From the NCBI RefSeq assembly GCF_034140825.1, contig NC_089035.1:41408001-41472000 (forward strand): 64,000 nucleotides of DNA, in the 5' to 3' direction. This document shows positions 40,895-51,971 of the stretch, piece after piece. Made by a program: the position numbers and the translations under genes. Numbering within the stretch: position 1 is the first letter of the stretch; the number at the start of each line of letters is the position of its first letter. Under the pieces are notes generated by a model that did not search any database, was not told where the DNA came from, and saw only the letters and a list, made by a program, of their open reading frames with translations. The stretch comes from Oryza sativa Japonica Group. Taxonomy: Eukaryota; Streptophyta; Magnoliopsida; Poales; Poaceae.

Positions 40895-41556
40895 TGCTCA
40901 AACTATCCACAATTTTCCCCTTAGAAATGAAACCGGAGCAGTAAAGCCGAAAACGATAACCAGTACTACTGAAACACTGAGAAATAATTTTTTAAAAAAT
41001 AATTATCGGAATAAATCCTCGGAAAAGAATGTCTCACAACGAAAAACAAGCCACAATCATGTTTACATTGTTGATTTAACATAGTAATTCAAAGAAATGA
41101 CAACTAATTCAAATACTTTGTAATGAGATTACGACGATATCATAGTATCAATACCGATAATACAAAACCGAGCGTTGCTCAACCGGATAAGTTCTTTATG
41201 GTATAACCAGTCCACCCTGAATTAAGTCTAAATATCCAGAGAAATGATAACTAATTTAATTACTTTTATAATGAGATTATGATGATATCATCAACATTGA
41301 CAATATAAAGTGAGTGTAAATTAACTGATTAGTGCTTTGTTTGGAGTAGTTTAAAATTTTGAGAAGCAAGTGGGGAGAAACTAGCTGGTGAGAATCTTAA
41401 GGAGCTGGAAAACCCAACTTCTGACTTCTGGTTCATTTTCTTGATTTTACAACTACAAGTGAAAATTTAAACTTTTTAAGATAGCTTCTAGCAACTGTAA
41501 TTTTAGGAGAATCTTCAACTGCTAGAACCTCCCGTGAACATGACAGTTTCTTGTGG
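40895..41556. other. Intergenic, no gene recognised
   Basis: AT-rich. A common MITE-like start (GTGCTTTGTTTGGAGTAG) occurs near 41332, with no clear partner end. Confidence 0.4.
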
Positions 41557-41770
41557 TGGAATCAGCACAAATTTTGACAATTTGACCATTTTGCAAAAAC
41601 TAAATATACAAATGAATCGTGGCCAAAACTTATTTAAAAAATGACCCTTTTGTTCAGCGTCAAATAGCATGGCGCTGGATTTAGACACCTCAGCGCCAAA
41701 TAGCGTGGCGCTGAATGCACACTGGCACGCCGACTCAGACTCCCATCCGCGGTGGCACGGCATTCAACGC

Positions 41771-42937
41771 TGTCGGAGAATGAACTCCTTCACCAGGGAA
41801 CCGTGAGGCCCCCCTTTGTGAGTTCGGCCGGGGGCAGCGGGTGAGATTCGAGGATTTGGTGAGCGAAACTGTGTGTGATCTTGATCTCGGAGGCCCCTCC
41901 AAGACGATGAGACAAAAGAAGTTTATACAGGTTCGGGCCGCTATGAAGCATAATACCCTACTCCTGTGTGTATGATTCTTCTGTGCTTAGAAAGTCCCTG
42001 TATCCCTGGTATGCAAGCTAGGGTTAGACAAGCTTTGGCTCAGGGATCCTCAGTCCGATCCCCCTTCCTCGCTAGGCATGGTCCTCCTTTTATACTCTAA
42101 GGGGATACCACATGTGCTGCGAGTGCTACCTAGGGAGAAGGGAAAATATTCTCTATATTAATTACATATCTTGTGCCTTAGCCCAGAAGCTATCTGCACG
42201 TCGGTTGCTGCGCGGGGCCCATCAAATCATGCAGGACGCCTTTGTCATTCGCCATTTAATGGATGAGTACTTCCGGGTTCTCGTTCACACCAGAAAATAG
42301 GAACCCGGGTCAGTTCAGAGTGGTTGGACCAGCTCTGACCGAGGTAAGAGGCTGTGAAGCCCCTCATCATAATGATGGGACGGGACGGAGCACGCCGCTT
42401 GCCGCCTGACACACTGACAGGGCGGGGGTACACAGTCGCCGTCCCATCGGTCATTCAACCGGTCACAGACCGGTCAGATGCGCAGCACGCCGCATTAAAT
42501 GCGGCATGGCGCGGTTGCATAGACCGCTTTAAATGCAGTTAGGTGGGCGTTAGGCGCGCCCATCTAACCCTGTACACGTGGGCTGATACGTGGTGGGGGT
42601 CGGGGCAGCTCGACCCCAAGCGAGGGCGGCCTCCTCCCTCTAGCTTGGAGGGGCAGCCGCCGCGCCACCCCGGGCTCGACCCCCCTCGGGGGGAACCACG
42701 TGGGTTTGAGGGCGGCCTCCTCCCTCTAGCTGGGAGGGGGTAGCCGCCGCGCCACCCCGGGCTCGACCCCCCTCGGGGGGAGCCACGTGGGTTTGGGGGC
42801 GGCCCGACCCCAAGCTGGGAGGGGGCAGCCGTCGCAACACCCCGGGCTCGACCCCCCCCCCCTCGGGGAGAGCCACGTGGGTTTGAGGGCGGCCTCCTCC
42901 CTCTAGACGTGATACCCCTGGGTCCATATCACCGACA
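41771..42937. mobile_element. Solo LTR of an LTR retrotransposon
   Basis: 1,167-bp long terminal repeat beginning TGTCGG and ending CCGACA, flanked by the 5-bp duplication AACGC (41766-41770 and 42938-42942). No internal domain remains, so this is a solo LTR, a fossil left by LTR-LTR recombination. The size and GC-rich makeup suggest a gypsy-type family (inference). It is younger than the MITE it sits in. Confidence 0.88.
42622..42905. repeat. Tandem repeat of about 87 bp inside the solo LTR
   Basis: About 3.3 units, each with GAGGGCGGCCTCCTCCCTCT, a CTGGGAGGGG-CAGCCG block, CCCCGGGCTCGACCCCCCTC and CCACGTGGGTTTG. Very GC-rich and G/C-strand asymmetric. Confidence 0.8.
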
Positions 42938-43236
42938 AACGCCAGTTGACGTGGCACTGAGATGTTTAAATTCAGCGCCATGCGATTTGGCGCTGAATAA
43001 AAAGGTTATTTTTAAATAAGTTTTTGACCACGGTTCATTCGTATAATTAGTTTTTGCAAAGAGTTAAAATGTCAAAATTTGGATGGAATCAGCTCACCCG
43101 GAGTAGTACTGTGCAGTAATTTCCTGGAAACGAGAGCCTTTCTGCGAAAAAAAAAACCCAAATCGATAACGCTATCCCGTCGTCTCCCCCGATCGATCAC
43201 TCTTCTCGCTCGCTCAGCCGCAGCCACTCCACTCCC

Positions 43237-44305
43237 ATGGCGTCCCTCCTCTGCCCTGCCGCCGCCGCCTCCTACTCCTCCCTACTCTCCTCCTCCTTCC
43301 CCTCCAGGCGGCGGCCCCAGCCCAGCGCCCCACTGGCGTCTCCCGCCCCGTCGTCTCCTCCCCGCCCTCGCTCCGTCGCCGCGGCCGCCGCCTACGGTTA
43401 CGGCGGCGACGTGCTGATGAGGCCCTTCGACACGCAGACGCTCCTCATCTCCGCCGCCGTCGTCTCCGCCGTCTCCCTCTCCCTCGTCCTCGGCCTCAAG
43501 GTTGTCGCCCGCTCGCTCGCGCTGTCTGCTCTGAATTTTCTCTCTCTCTATATATATACTATATCGTTAGCCAAACCATGTGCTTTGCTGCAATTTTTCT
43601 TTTTCTTTTCGTGTTTGTTTGTTTGTTTCAGGGTGATCCGGTGCCGTGCGAAAGGTGCGCCGGGAATGGTATATCTCATTTACAAATTCTCCTTGTTATT
43701 TTCATCGTCTTTGTTCTGATCTTCTCATGATAATTTTCTGAAACTGTCACAATATGGCAAGAACATGAATACTGGGTCTGAACTTGTGGGAATGCCATTC
43801 GAAGTTCGTTATAATTAAAGAAATTAGTCAATATATGAGCATGCATGCTTCACTTATTGACATGAATGTTCATTCATCAGTCATCACATACACCAAGTAT
43901 TTTGCACAATTCAGAAGCGTCTTGTGCATGCATAGTTTGCTGATGGTTCTTCAATTTTGGTACCTTAGGAGGCACAAAGTGTGTCTTTTGCAACGACGGC
44001 AAGATGAAGGTTGAAAATGGAGTAGTCGAGTGCCGTGTATGCAAAGGAGCAGGTTATCTTCTTCATTTCATGATCCTTGGTTTATGAATGCATAGCCGCA
44101 TCCTCTTTATTCTAAAAATCTACAAGTTTGAGGATTAATTATTTTGCCCTGCATATCCTAGCTTAGGACTGATACAAATTTGCAAACCGTATACGAAGTT
44201 ATGTATGAAATGTGCATGCCTTCTGTCCTCTCTGACTGCGTTTTTCATGCAGGGTTAATACTATGCAAGAAGTGTTCAGGTTCTGGTTACTCTAGGCGCT
44301 TGTAG
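43237..44305 (+). CDS. LQY1: LQY1-like thylakoid DnaJ-type zinc-finger protein
   Basis: Four exons (43237-43500, 43632-43668, 43969-44052, 44253-44305) code 145 residues. Residues 1 to about 50 are rich in Ser, Pro, Ala and Arg, a chloroplast transit peptide. One hydrophobic helix follows ([20 protein letters not shown]). The C-terminal half has four CxxC pairs (CERC, CVFC, CRVC, CKKC), most followed by GxG, the DnaJ-type zinc finger, and ends GSGYSRRL. From memory this matches Arabidopsis LQY1, a thylakoid protein with disulphide-isomerase activity that helps repair photosystem II under high light. It lacks a J domain, as LQY1 does. It stands alone between transposon-rich blocks and appears intact. 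Confidence 0.87.
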
Positions 44306-44530
44306 CCAGTGCCACTGAACATTTCTTTCCTTTTTGTTAACTATGGACGACAGGGTGATAGCTTGCATCTGATTATCTGAAACAAGCTTTGTACAGATGA
44401 ATGGAGAAATCTTCTATGTCTCGAGTTTTAGGTACGGTTAATTTTTCAGTCCTATTTGTATTTTATATATTTCTTCTGCTATTACATGTACAACATAGCT
44501 CACAAGGCTGACTATGCCCAAACATACGAA

Positions 44531-45540
44531 CAAAGTTTTTTTTGAACGACTCGCACGAGACGATGCGAAGTTCTATTAATAGAGCAGGAAAAAATTACAA
44601 GATTATAACCCTGGAGGGTCATAACCAAGAGAAAGAAAAAAATATACCACCACCCACACACCGGCAGCACCAACACACACGACCAGGAGAAGGTTAGCAC
44701 CGGACCGGCCGCCGCTAGACCAACAAAGGAACACAGATGAAATCGCCCTACAGCAACGGGGTGCCGAAACGACGTCTTCAAGAAGAGAAGCGACGGAAGA
44801 CCGCCGCCGCCGTCCATCAGGGCTCAAAGGAGCCAAGACTGGGCTTTCGCCCGGCAATCACCCTTGAGGGGTGAGACAGCACGACAACGCCCTTAGGAGG
44901 GGGAATTCATCGTTGTCGGTCCGGCCAAGGCCGGGCTGGGTTTTCACCCGCCGCTCACCACCTGCGAATCTATGGCTGATGCACCGATGCTCCACCACCA
45001 CTCAAACTCTGCCAACATGTGGGGCCCTTGCACCGACGCCCCCGCCGGCCAGCCTTCGTGTGCCGAAGACCGCGCCACACCCACCGGCAGCTCCACCACG
45101 CACCGAGGTCGCCTCTTCCACCGCCGGTCGCGCCTCTCGCGCCAAGCCGGCCTCCTCCACCAGACGTGCCTCTCACGCCAATCCGGCCTCCCTCCATCGG
45201 CTGCGCCTCTCGCGCCAAGCCGGCCTCCATCTCCGCCGCCCGCGCCTCTCGCGCCGAGCCGGCCTCCGCTGCCATTGGCTACGCCACTCTGCGTCCAGCC
45301 GGTCTCCGACCCCTCCTCCAAACGATGCTGCGCCGGTCGATGCAGCCGTCTGCCACGCCCTCGGCAAGCCGTCCGAGGCTGCCATGCCTCCTCCCACCAC
45401 CGTCACGGTCACCACCTCACCGTCGTCGCCGTCACCTCACACCCAACTCCTTCCCCGCCTCCACTGCCGCATCCTTCGACGTCGCCACCGTCTCCTCAGT
45501 CACGGCCGCTGCAAGTCGGCCGCCGTCGCTGATGCCGCTG
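44531..45540 (-). mobile_element. Probable 5'-truncated LINE-type retroelement tail
   Basis: A T8 run at 44531 (a poly(A) tail on the minus strand) is followed by CTATTAATAGAACTTCGC-like sequence on the minus strand, typical of rice LINE 3' ends. The GC-rich part to 45540 has long open frames of low complexity (Pro/Ser/Arg) but no recognisable domain. It abuts the truncated MITE at 45541. No target duplication was found. Confidence 0.4.
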
Positions 45541-45663
45541 TCAAACGGTGTGTTTTTTAAAAAAGATTCTATATAAAACTTGATTTAAATAATCATATTA
45601 TTTTTTTTAAAAAAATTGCTAATACTTAATTAATTATGTGCTAACTCACTCCAACGAACACAG
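45541..45663. mobile_element. Truncated PIF/Harbinger-type MITE
   Basis: Right half of the family seen at 1377-1623: TTAATTAATTATGTGCTAA and the end CCAACGAACACAGCC followed by TAA. The left half is missing at the junction with the element before it. Confidence 0.55.
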
Positions 45664-45666
45664 CCT

Positions 45667-46354
45667 AATTTAATCTATAAGCCCAATCTGTGAAGCCCAC
45701 GCTCCCTTCAAGATGGGCTTCGAGGCCCACACGCATGGCAGGCCAGACGTACTTGTCCCTAATTAATCAATCACTAGTATTAGTCGTACCATAACTAGAA
45801 GTTGAGTACTCCTATAATTAACTAGTGACTTAATGATAGCTGAACGTTATGTTAGGTGAGGGTTAGTTGGTGCATTTCGTCGCACCCGCAAAGCCGAAGC
45901 AATAGCAGCAAGCGGTGCTGTAGCCTTTTCTGTTTCACGTGGCGCGGTGGTGTGGATCGCTTGCTTAAGCGAGCAGAAAAGTCATCCCCAACCAAAAAAA
46001 AAGAGAAGAAAATCAATGGATTGATGATGATAATAATAATTCACATGGGCCTGAAGCCCACGCGAACGAGAGGCCCACCACCAAACACCACCGCTCCCAG
46101 GGAGAGTCAGATAGATCTGCGCCGTCCAGCACCGATCCGACGGTTGCTAGATGAGAGGGGTAGTTTGGTAATTTGGCGGGAGGAAATATCTGCGTTGGCG
46201 GTGGGGCCGGGGGGGAGGCGGTCGGTGCGTGGTGCGTGTCAGGGCGTGGGAGGGCAAGCAAGATCCGGGGGCAGGCTGCCATGTGGGGCGTCAGATCCGA
46301 GGCGCCTCGATACCAGCAAACAAAACACTATTAATTCTTTTTATTTCTTTTCTT
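45667..46354. other. Intergenic, no gene recognised
   Basis: Contains a GC-rich block (46060-46310) without family features in any frame. Confidence 0.45.
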
Positions 46355-46589
46355 GTACTCTCTCTCCGTAAAGAATTTTAAGTTTTTGATTGAAACGTTT
46401 GACCACTCGTCTTATTTAAATATTTTTTATAAATATAAAAAATAAAAAGTTGTGTTTAAAGTACGGTAGATAATAAAGTAAGTCAAAAATAAAATAAATA
46501 ATAATTTCAAAAAAAAATTGAATAAGACGAGTGATCAAATGTTGCAAGTAAAAACTTAAAATCCCTTATATTATGGGACAGATGGAGTA
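46355..46589. mobile_element. Stowaway-like MITE
   Basis: Ends TACTCTCTCTCCGTAAAGAA and TATGGGACAGATGGAGTA; inner arms AAACGTTTGACCACTCGTCT and AGACGAGTGATCAAATGTT-like are inverted. Confidence 0.7.
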
Positions 46590-46664
46590 TTTTATAATAA
46601 ATGATGTCGATTAGTTCTTGAGAGTCGCATCAACTTAGGTTTTGTCTTTTTTTTTATTTATTAA

Positions 46665-46962
46665 GGGCATGTTTAGTTTGCGAAATGAAAATTTTTGGTG
46701 TCACATTTTTGGACACGAATGAAAAAATAATTTCATAACTCGCCTGGAAACCGCGAGACGAATCTTTTGAGCCTAATTAATCCGTCATTAGCACATGTGG
46801 GTACTGTAGCACTTATGGCTAATCATGGACTAATTAGGCTCAAAAGATCCCCTAACCGTGCCATTAGTTTTTCTTTTAATCTATATTTAATGCTCCATGC
46901 ATGTGTCTAAAGATTTGATGTGCTGTTTTTAGGAAAAAAAATTTGGGGAACTAAACGGAGCT
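46665..46962. mobile_element. PIF/Harbinger-type MITE with TAA duplication
   Basis: Ends GGGCATGTTTAGTTTGC and GGGAACTAAACGGAGC are inverted, flanked by TAA on both sides. Interior arms GAGCCTAATTAATCCGTC and GGACTAATTAGGCTC pair. Confidence 0.72.
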
Positions 46963-47401
46963 TAAGATTTAGGCTTTATCTCGATTTTCATTATCACGTT
47001 TACCGAACTACTAAACAGTATATTTTGTGAGAATACTTTTTATATAGAATTTACTTTAAAATATCAAATATACTCGTTTGCTAAGTTTATAATAATTAAA
47101 AATTAATTAACTATATGCTAATGATTTTCTTTTTTAATATGTGTCGATTTAATCTTCATTATCATTATTTAGAGTACTTCTACACCAGAGAAAAATAAAA
47201 GAAAAATCAGGGTTCTAGTTTCAAGGGACAATCAGGAGACAGCCAATCCAAGCTGCATGTGACGCCGATGCGGTGCGGCAGCTGAATCTTTCAATACACA
47301 AACGGTGTTGTGTTCGTACTAATTTTCTCCTTTTTCTTTTTAGTGTGTTATATAAAAAGGGAAGACATGTACTACAAGCTGACTGATCATTTTGTTTATT
47401 A

Positions 47402-47748
47402 GGCTGTGTTTAGATTTCAACTTTTTTCTTCAAACTTTTAACTTTTCTGTCATATCAAATATTTGGACACATGTATGTATAAGAGCATCAAGTATAGATA
47501 AAAAGAAAAACTAATTGCACAGTCCGACTGTAAATCGTGAGATAAATCTTTTGAGCCTAATTAGTCCATGATTAGCAATAAATGCTACAGTACTCCACAT
47601 GTGCTAATGATAGATTAATTAGACTCAAAAGATTTATCTCGCAGTTTATAGTCAGAATATGTAATTTATTTTATTATTAGTCTACATTTAACACTTTAAA
47701 TGTGTATCCGTATACGTTAATTTTATTTTCCTGAAACTAAACACGGCC
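47402..47748. mobile_element. PIF/Harbinger-type MITE with TTA duplication
   Basis: Ends GGCTGTGTTTAG and CTAAACACGGCC are inverted; TTA occurs at 47399-47401 and 47749-47751. Interior arms include TTTTGAGCCTAATTAGTCC and its near complement. Confidence 0.78.
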
Positions 47749-47985
47749 TTAGTGGGACGGTAAATATTGGACTTTTTACTACTAGTAGTACTGTCTAAAA
47801 CGGGTGATGGCAAAAAGGCAAGAGAAAGTGTGTGTGGTCGGCACGGCGCACACAAATCACAAATAGCTCAACTTTAAAGAAGCCGAGGATATTTTGGTCT
47901 CGTAGACCTGTCCTTGTGGTGGTAAACCATTTGTTTAGCCCAGAAGCGGTGGTGAAGTAAACAGATTCAATAAACGATCAATTGA

Positions 47986-48198
47986 TCACTCTTTTTTAAT
48001 ATATGCGATTGATCATACATCTTATTACAAAATATATAATTATTATTTATTTTATTATGGCCTAAATTATCATCAAATATTTTTTTAAGTATGGTATAAA
48101 TATTTTTGTATTTGCAAAATAATTAAATAAAATAAATAATCTAACGTTACTAACAAAGTTAATGGTGTCATATATATTAAAAAAATGAGAGGGAGTAA
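47986..48198. mobile_element. Degenerate Stowaway-like MITE
   Basis: Left part CACTCTTTTTTAATATATGC and right end TATATTAAAAAAATGAGAGG are roughly inverted. Worn. Confidence 0.45.
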
Positions 48199-48256
48199 TA
48201 ACCAAATAATAATTGCAAGAAAATAAAAGAAACGAAAGAGCGTGTGAGATGAGATG

Positions 48257-48496
48257 AGAGCAGGTAGAATAGCAAGCTATAAACCAGCTGCAAATATATT
48301 TTAAGGAGATAAATAAAGAGAGATAAGAGCAGCTAGCTATAGATTTGTAGCCAGCTGTAGCACAGAATCTAAGACACAATGTGTGTATAACAAGTGAGAC
48401 TAGGTATTAATAGTATAGTATGTAACTATTGTATAAATAAGTTATTAGATTGACTACAGATGAATTGAAGCCAAATAATATTAATTAAACTTGCTC
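48257..48496. mobile_element. MITE of the GAGCAAGTTTAAT family
   Basis: Ends GAGCAGGTAGAATAGC and TTAATTAAACTTGCTC, flanked by TGA on both sides. Shares interior landmarks (GTGAGACTAGGTATTAATAG) in inverted form with 51972-52755. Confidence 0.65.
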
Positions 48497-48858
48497 TGAG
48501 AGAGACGTAGTCCAGCTAGCTAAGGCAAAGCCAAGCAGGTCGAGGCGGTTGGTTGGGTGGTATATTTGTGGTGGTGGAGGCGGTCAGCACCGCATTTGCG
48601 TTCTTGGATCCAAACCAACCAAAAGCCAAGCCATATAGAGAGAGAGAAGAGGCAAAGGCCAAATCTTGAGCTTCTTCTTATTCCTCCTCCTCCATCTCCT
48701 CTCCTCCGATGCTTCACCTCGTCGCCCTAAATTTATCACCCAGAGGCGACTTGGCAAGAGGAGGCCGCGGAGGAGAGAGAGATTGATAGGTAGACAGATA
48801 TAGGTAGTGATCGATACTAGCTTCAAAAGGAGGGATTTTTTGTTGTTCTTGGATCTTT

Positions 48859-48884
48859 AGAGAGAGAGAGAGAGAGAGAGAGGA
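48859..48884. repeat. (GA)n microsatellite in a 5' leader
   Basis: AGAGAG run of about 24 bp directly before the ATG at 48886, in the probable 5' UTR. Confidence 0.85.
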
Positions 48885-48885
48885 G

Positions 48886-49615
48886 ATGCCGACCGGGGCG
48901 ATGAAGAGGCTGTTCGTTGAGTCGTCGTCGTCGGCGGCGGCGTCGAACTCCGGCAGGGAGGCGGCGGTGCTGTGCGCGCCGCGGCCGAGGAGGGTCCAGG
49001 TGCACCCTTGCAGCGCTGACCTCATCCTCGGCCCTCCTCCTTTCCTCCTCTCCTCCAACAACACCAACAAGGTCAGATCTCTCTCTCAAAAATCCCAAAC
49101 AAAATTCAACTCATCTCTTTCTCTTCTCCTTTTTTATGTTTGTTCATGTTAAATCATCTCTTCTCCTTTCTTTTCTTTTTATGTTTGTTCATCATAAATC
49201 ATCTCATCTCTTTTCTTTTCTTTTTTTATGTTTGTTCATCTTGTCTGACCAAAGATCTGTAAATTTTGTTTGGTTGATGCAGCAAAGGGAAGGGAAGAGT
49301 AAGGAGGAGGAGGAGGAGGGGAGGTGGGAGATGTTCGGAGGGTCGCCGCCGGCGAGGGCGGACAACCCGCTCGTCCACGACCCGCACTTCCTGCTCAACC
49401 AGCGCCCCCACGCCGCCGCCGCCGCCGCCGCGCCGGAGCTCTCGATTTTTGACCACCGGAGCACCCACCACGGCCACCACCCCGCGTACAGCAGCAGCAG
49501 CAGTTTTGCCCCGTCGTTCGCGCCGGCGGTGAGGATCCAGGGGTTCGACGTCGCCGCCTGCCGGAGCTCGCACGGCAGCGGCGGCGGCGGCCGCGTGCTG
49601 TCCGCCCGCGCCTGA
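48886..49615 (+). CDS. Unrecognised plant protein of 172 residues
   Basis: Two exons (48886-49071 and 49283-49615), joined at AAC AAG/CAA AGG. The protein starts MPTGAMKRLFVES, then a Ser/Ala-rich stretch, PRPRRVQVHPCSADLILGPP, an acidic run (KSKEEEEEGRWEMFGGSPP), DNPLVHDPHFLLNQR, a poly-Ala stretch and a His-rich segment, and it ends FAPAVRIQGFDVAACRSS and GGGGRVLSARA. There is no signal peptide, membrane helix or known catalytic motif. Ordered blocks separated by low-complexity spacers suggest a real, partly disordered protein with short conserved motifs. The (GA)n leader and clean GT-AG intron support expression. I do not recognise a function. Confidence 0.7.
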
Positions 49616-50651
49616 TCCGCCGGCGGCGGCTCGCCGACGAACCGCCTGTCCCAAAGGGAACGTAAAATCCTCAATCTTGTACAGTTTTCGCCGGCCGCGT
49701 TCGCAGTCACCATGGTGAAGTATATAAAGTAATTTTTAGTACGGTTTTATTAACAGCAGATAGTAGGGAGGTTAATTAAGGAAAAAAAGGAGTTTAGAAA
49801 CGATCGCCCGATGCACAGGAGGATGATCAAACCAACCACGGAGGAGGAGAGGATTTTTAATCAATTATTGTTCTTCTTTTTTTTTTACTGAATTGGTTTC
49901 TGGATCTCAAGTCTTGTGTTCGTTGAGATGGAAGAGTCAGGTCAGGTGAGGTGTTTTGTAGATATATGTTGTTCTTGTCCATGGTGAGAGAGATAAAGGG
50001 CTTGCTTGAGCCATCACCATACTACTAGTGCTACTCTACTACTGCCATGTAAAAAGAAAAATCCATGGCTGTACTTGTAAAGAAGATGTTTGTGTACATA
50101 AACATGATGATGATGATGATGATATGGAGCTGTACCATGTAATCGGTTCACTCAAAATCGATCTCCTGTTTCTTGCCAAGAACTTCTGGGTTCCCTGTTG
50201 TTTGGTTTCTTGCCTGCCAATTGAACAACAGCACATGACAAGAGGGCGAGTGAATGGTGGAAGAAAGGGAGAAAAAAATGAATTTTTTTAGCCGGTCTCC
50301 CAGCGGATTGAGTGGGATCTTGCTGGCTGGTAGTTGAGCAGAACGAATCGCGATCTCCCATCTCCCAAATCCATAATAATAGTTCTTTTCCATCACATTA
50401 ACCTGTTATATACACATAACTTTTCAGTCATATTATTTTTAATTTTAATTAAAATTTAAACTTTGCACCGAACTAAACATAGCCTAATACTAGTCAGTTT
50501 CGTCCTGGACTTTGTCGAGCTGTGTTGTTCAATGTTCACCGCCAAAGTCCCCAACTCCAACCTGCCCCAATCTCATTTGAATGGATCATCTAGCAAGTTT
50601 TCCAAGCAACGATCTTTTTAAGAACATTACTATTTAAAAAACTTTCTATTG
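49616..50651. other. 3' UTR and intergenic DNA
   Basis: Downstream of the 172-residue protein gene. Includes a (GAT)n tract near 50104. No further gene is recognised. Confidence 0.45.
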
Positions 50652-50997
50652 TTCAACTGTGTTTAGATTGTAAAGTTTTGGCGTATCACATTGTATACGG
50701 AGACACATTTAAAGTATTAAACATATTCTAATAACAAAACAAACTACTATAAAGCCTAATTAATTCGTCATTAGCAACGAATTTATTAAGCCTAATTAAT
50801 CCATCATTAGCAAATGTTTACTGTAACACCATATTATCAAATCATTGCGCAATTAGGTTTAAAAGATTTGTCGCGCAATTTACACGCAATCTGTGTAATT
50901 CATTATTTTTTCATTTATATTTAATACTTCATATTGTATGTACCTAAATATTTGATATGGCAGGGTGTAAAATTTTATCGGGAGATCTAAACAGGGC
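50652..50997. mobile_element. MITE with TGTTTAGAT termini
   Basis: Ends CTGTGTTTAGATTGTAAAG and GATCTAAACAGGGCA; interior TTTTGGCGTATCACATTG and AATTCGTCATTAGCAA match the family of 1013-1344. Confidence 0.7.
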
Positions 50998-51367
50998 ATG
51001 ATTCATTTGTACACTTAAATAATAAATACTTAGCACAAGAAGAACACACCTAACAGCTCGTGCGAGGCCGTAGGCTTATACAGTACAGTTTGGAGTTCGT
51101 TGGTTGCCGAGATTATCTGGCAAGCAGATCGGGCGAGGCGGCTGGTCGGCCGGCGATCTCTCTCCGGATCCCGGCGAAGCGGCCATTGACCAGACCACCG
51201 CGTTGAGAGAGTTGAGAGAGAGAGAGTGGCGTGGCGGGTTGGGCTTTCGCGTGGATCATCGAACGGACGGGGCGGTGCGTGCGACCACCACGCAACCACG
51301 TACGTAGCCCGTAGCCGGCCGCCCTCCCGTCGACGTCGTCGTCTACTCGTCTCCACACCCATCGTTT
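50998..51367. other. GC-rich intergenic block
   Basis: GC-rich, with several overlapping open frames and no family features. A GA run lies near 51207. No gene is claimed. Confidence 0.4.
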
Positions 51368-51560
51368 TGTTTATTCGTGAAATAAGTTAAAAGACATATA
51401 TTTATAAATAAAAAGTACTTTATGAAAAAAGATTATATACATGTTCTTATTTATTTAAAAGTAAAGACTGAAAAATGATCTTCGATAAAAAAAATCTTAA
51501 ATCAATTTTAAATTTAAGATTAAAATTTTAAAATTTAGTTAATAAGTATAAATATAAGCG
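51368..51560. repeat. Dispersed repeat of the TTTTTAACTTTAAATTT family, inverted
   Basis: Fourth copy of the repeat at 14727-14890, on the reverse strand (TATAAATAAAAAGTACTTTA, ACTGAAAAATGATCTTCG, TTTAAATTTAAGATTAAAA). Confidence 0.55.
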
Positions 51561-51971
51561 TAAATATGAGTTCCGCTACGTCTATGTGGCGGTGGTGGTG
51601 GTCACGTTTTTTTATGAGAAAAGAGGCAGGCGAGTAGTACACTGCGCCCACCCTGTGTCGTACGCGCGGCGTCGCTGTCGCCGGCGACTAGTCGCGTGGT
51701 CCGAGGGGCGGACGAGACGGGATCAACGGAGTTGAGACGAGGCGGGAGCGGGATGCGAAGCTTCCCAGAAGTCCCCGCCTCGTGGCGCACGAGCGACGCA
51801 CGATGGAGGTGATGAGAGCGAGACAAGAAAGGAAGAGGAGGCTGCTTTGTTAGTTTGTTTTGCTTGGCCTGGCTTTGGCCGTCCTTGTTCTTGTTTGTTG
51901 TTTCGATGAGCAGCTTGCTGGCATGTCTTCGTTACTGTCGCCTGCTGCCGCTTCTTGTTTCGTCCACTTCA
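51561..51971. other. Intergenic, no gene recognised
   Basis: GC-rich left part, T/G-rich right part. No supported feature. Confidence 0.45.

Larger units (their letters stand above)
41566..43083. mobile_element. MULE-type MITE split by a solo LTR
   Basis: The outer element is flanked by the 9-bp direct repeat TGGAATCAG (41557-41565 and 43084-43092). Ends CACAAATTTTGAC and GTCAAAATTTGGA are inverted, and matching arms run through AAAAACTAA-TATAC-AATGAA and TTCAGCGCCAAAT. Without the inserted LTR it is about 346 bp. Nine-base duplications and long inverted arms are typical of Mutator-like MITEs. Confidence 0.82.

Noticed and set aside
44871-45576. Long Pro/Ser/Arg-rich open frames, up to 229 codons
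   Set aside because: GC-rich sequence keeps several frames open at once on both strands; no domain, splice pattern or leader is visible, and the block is tied to a retroelement-like tail.
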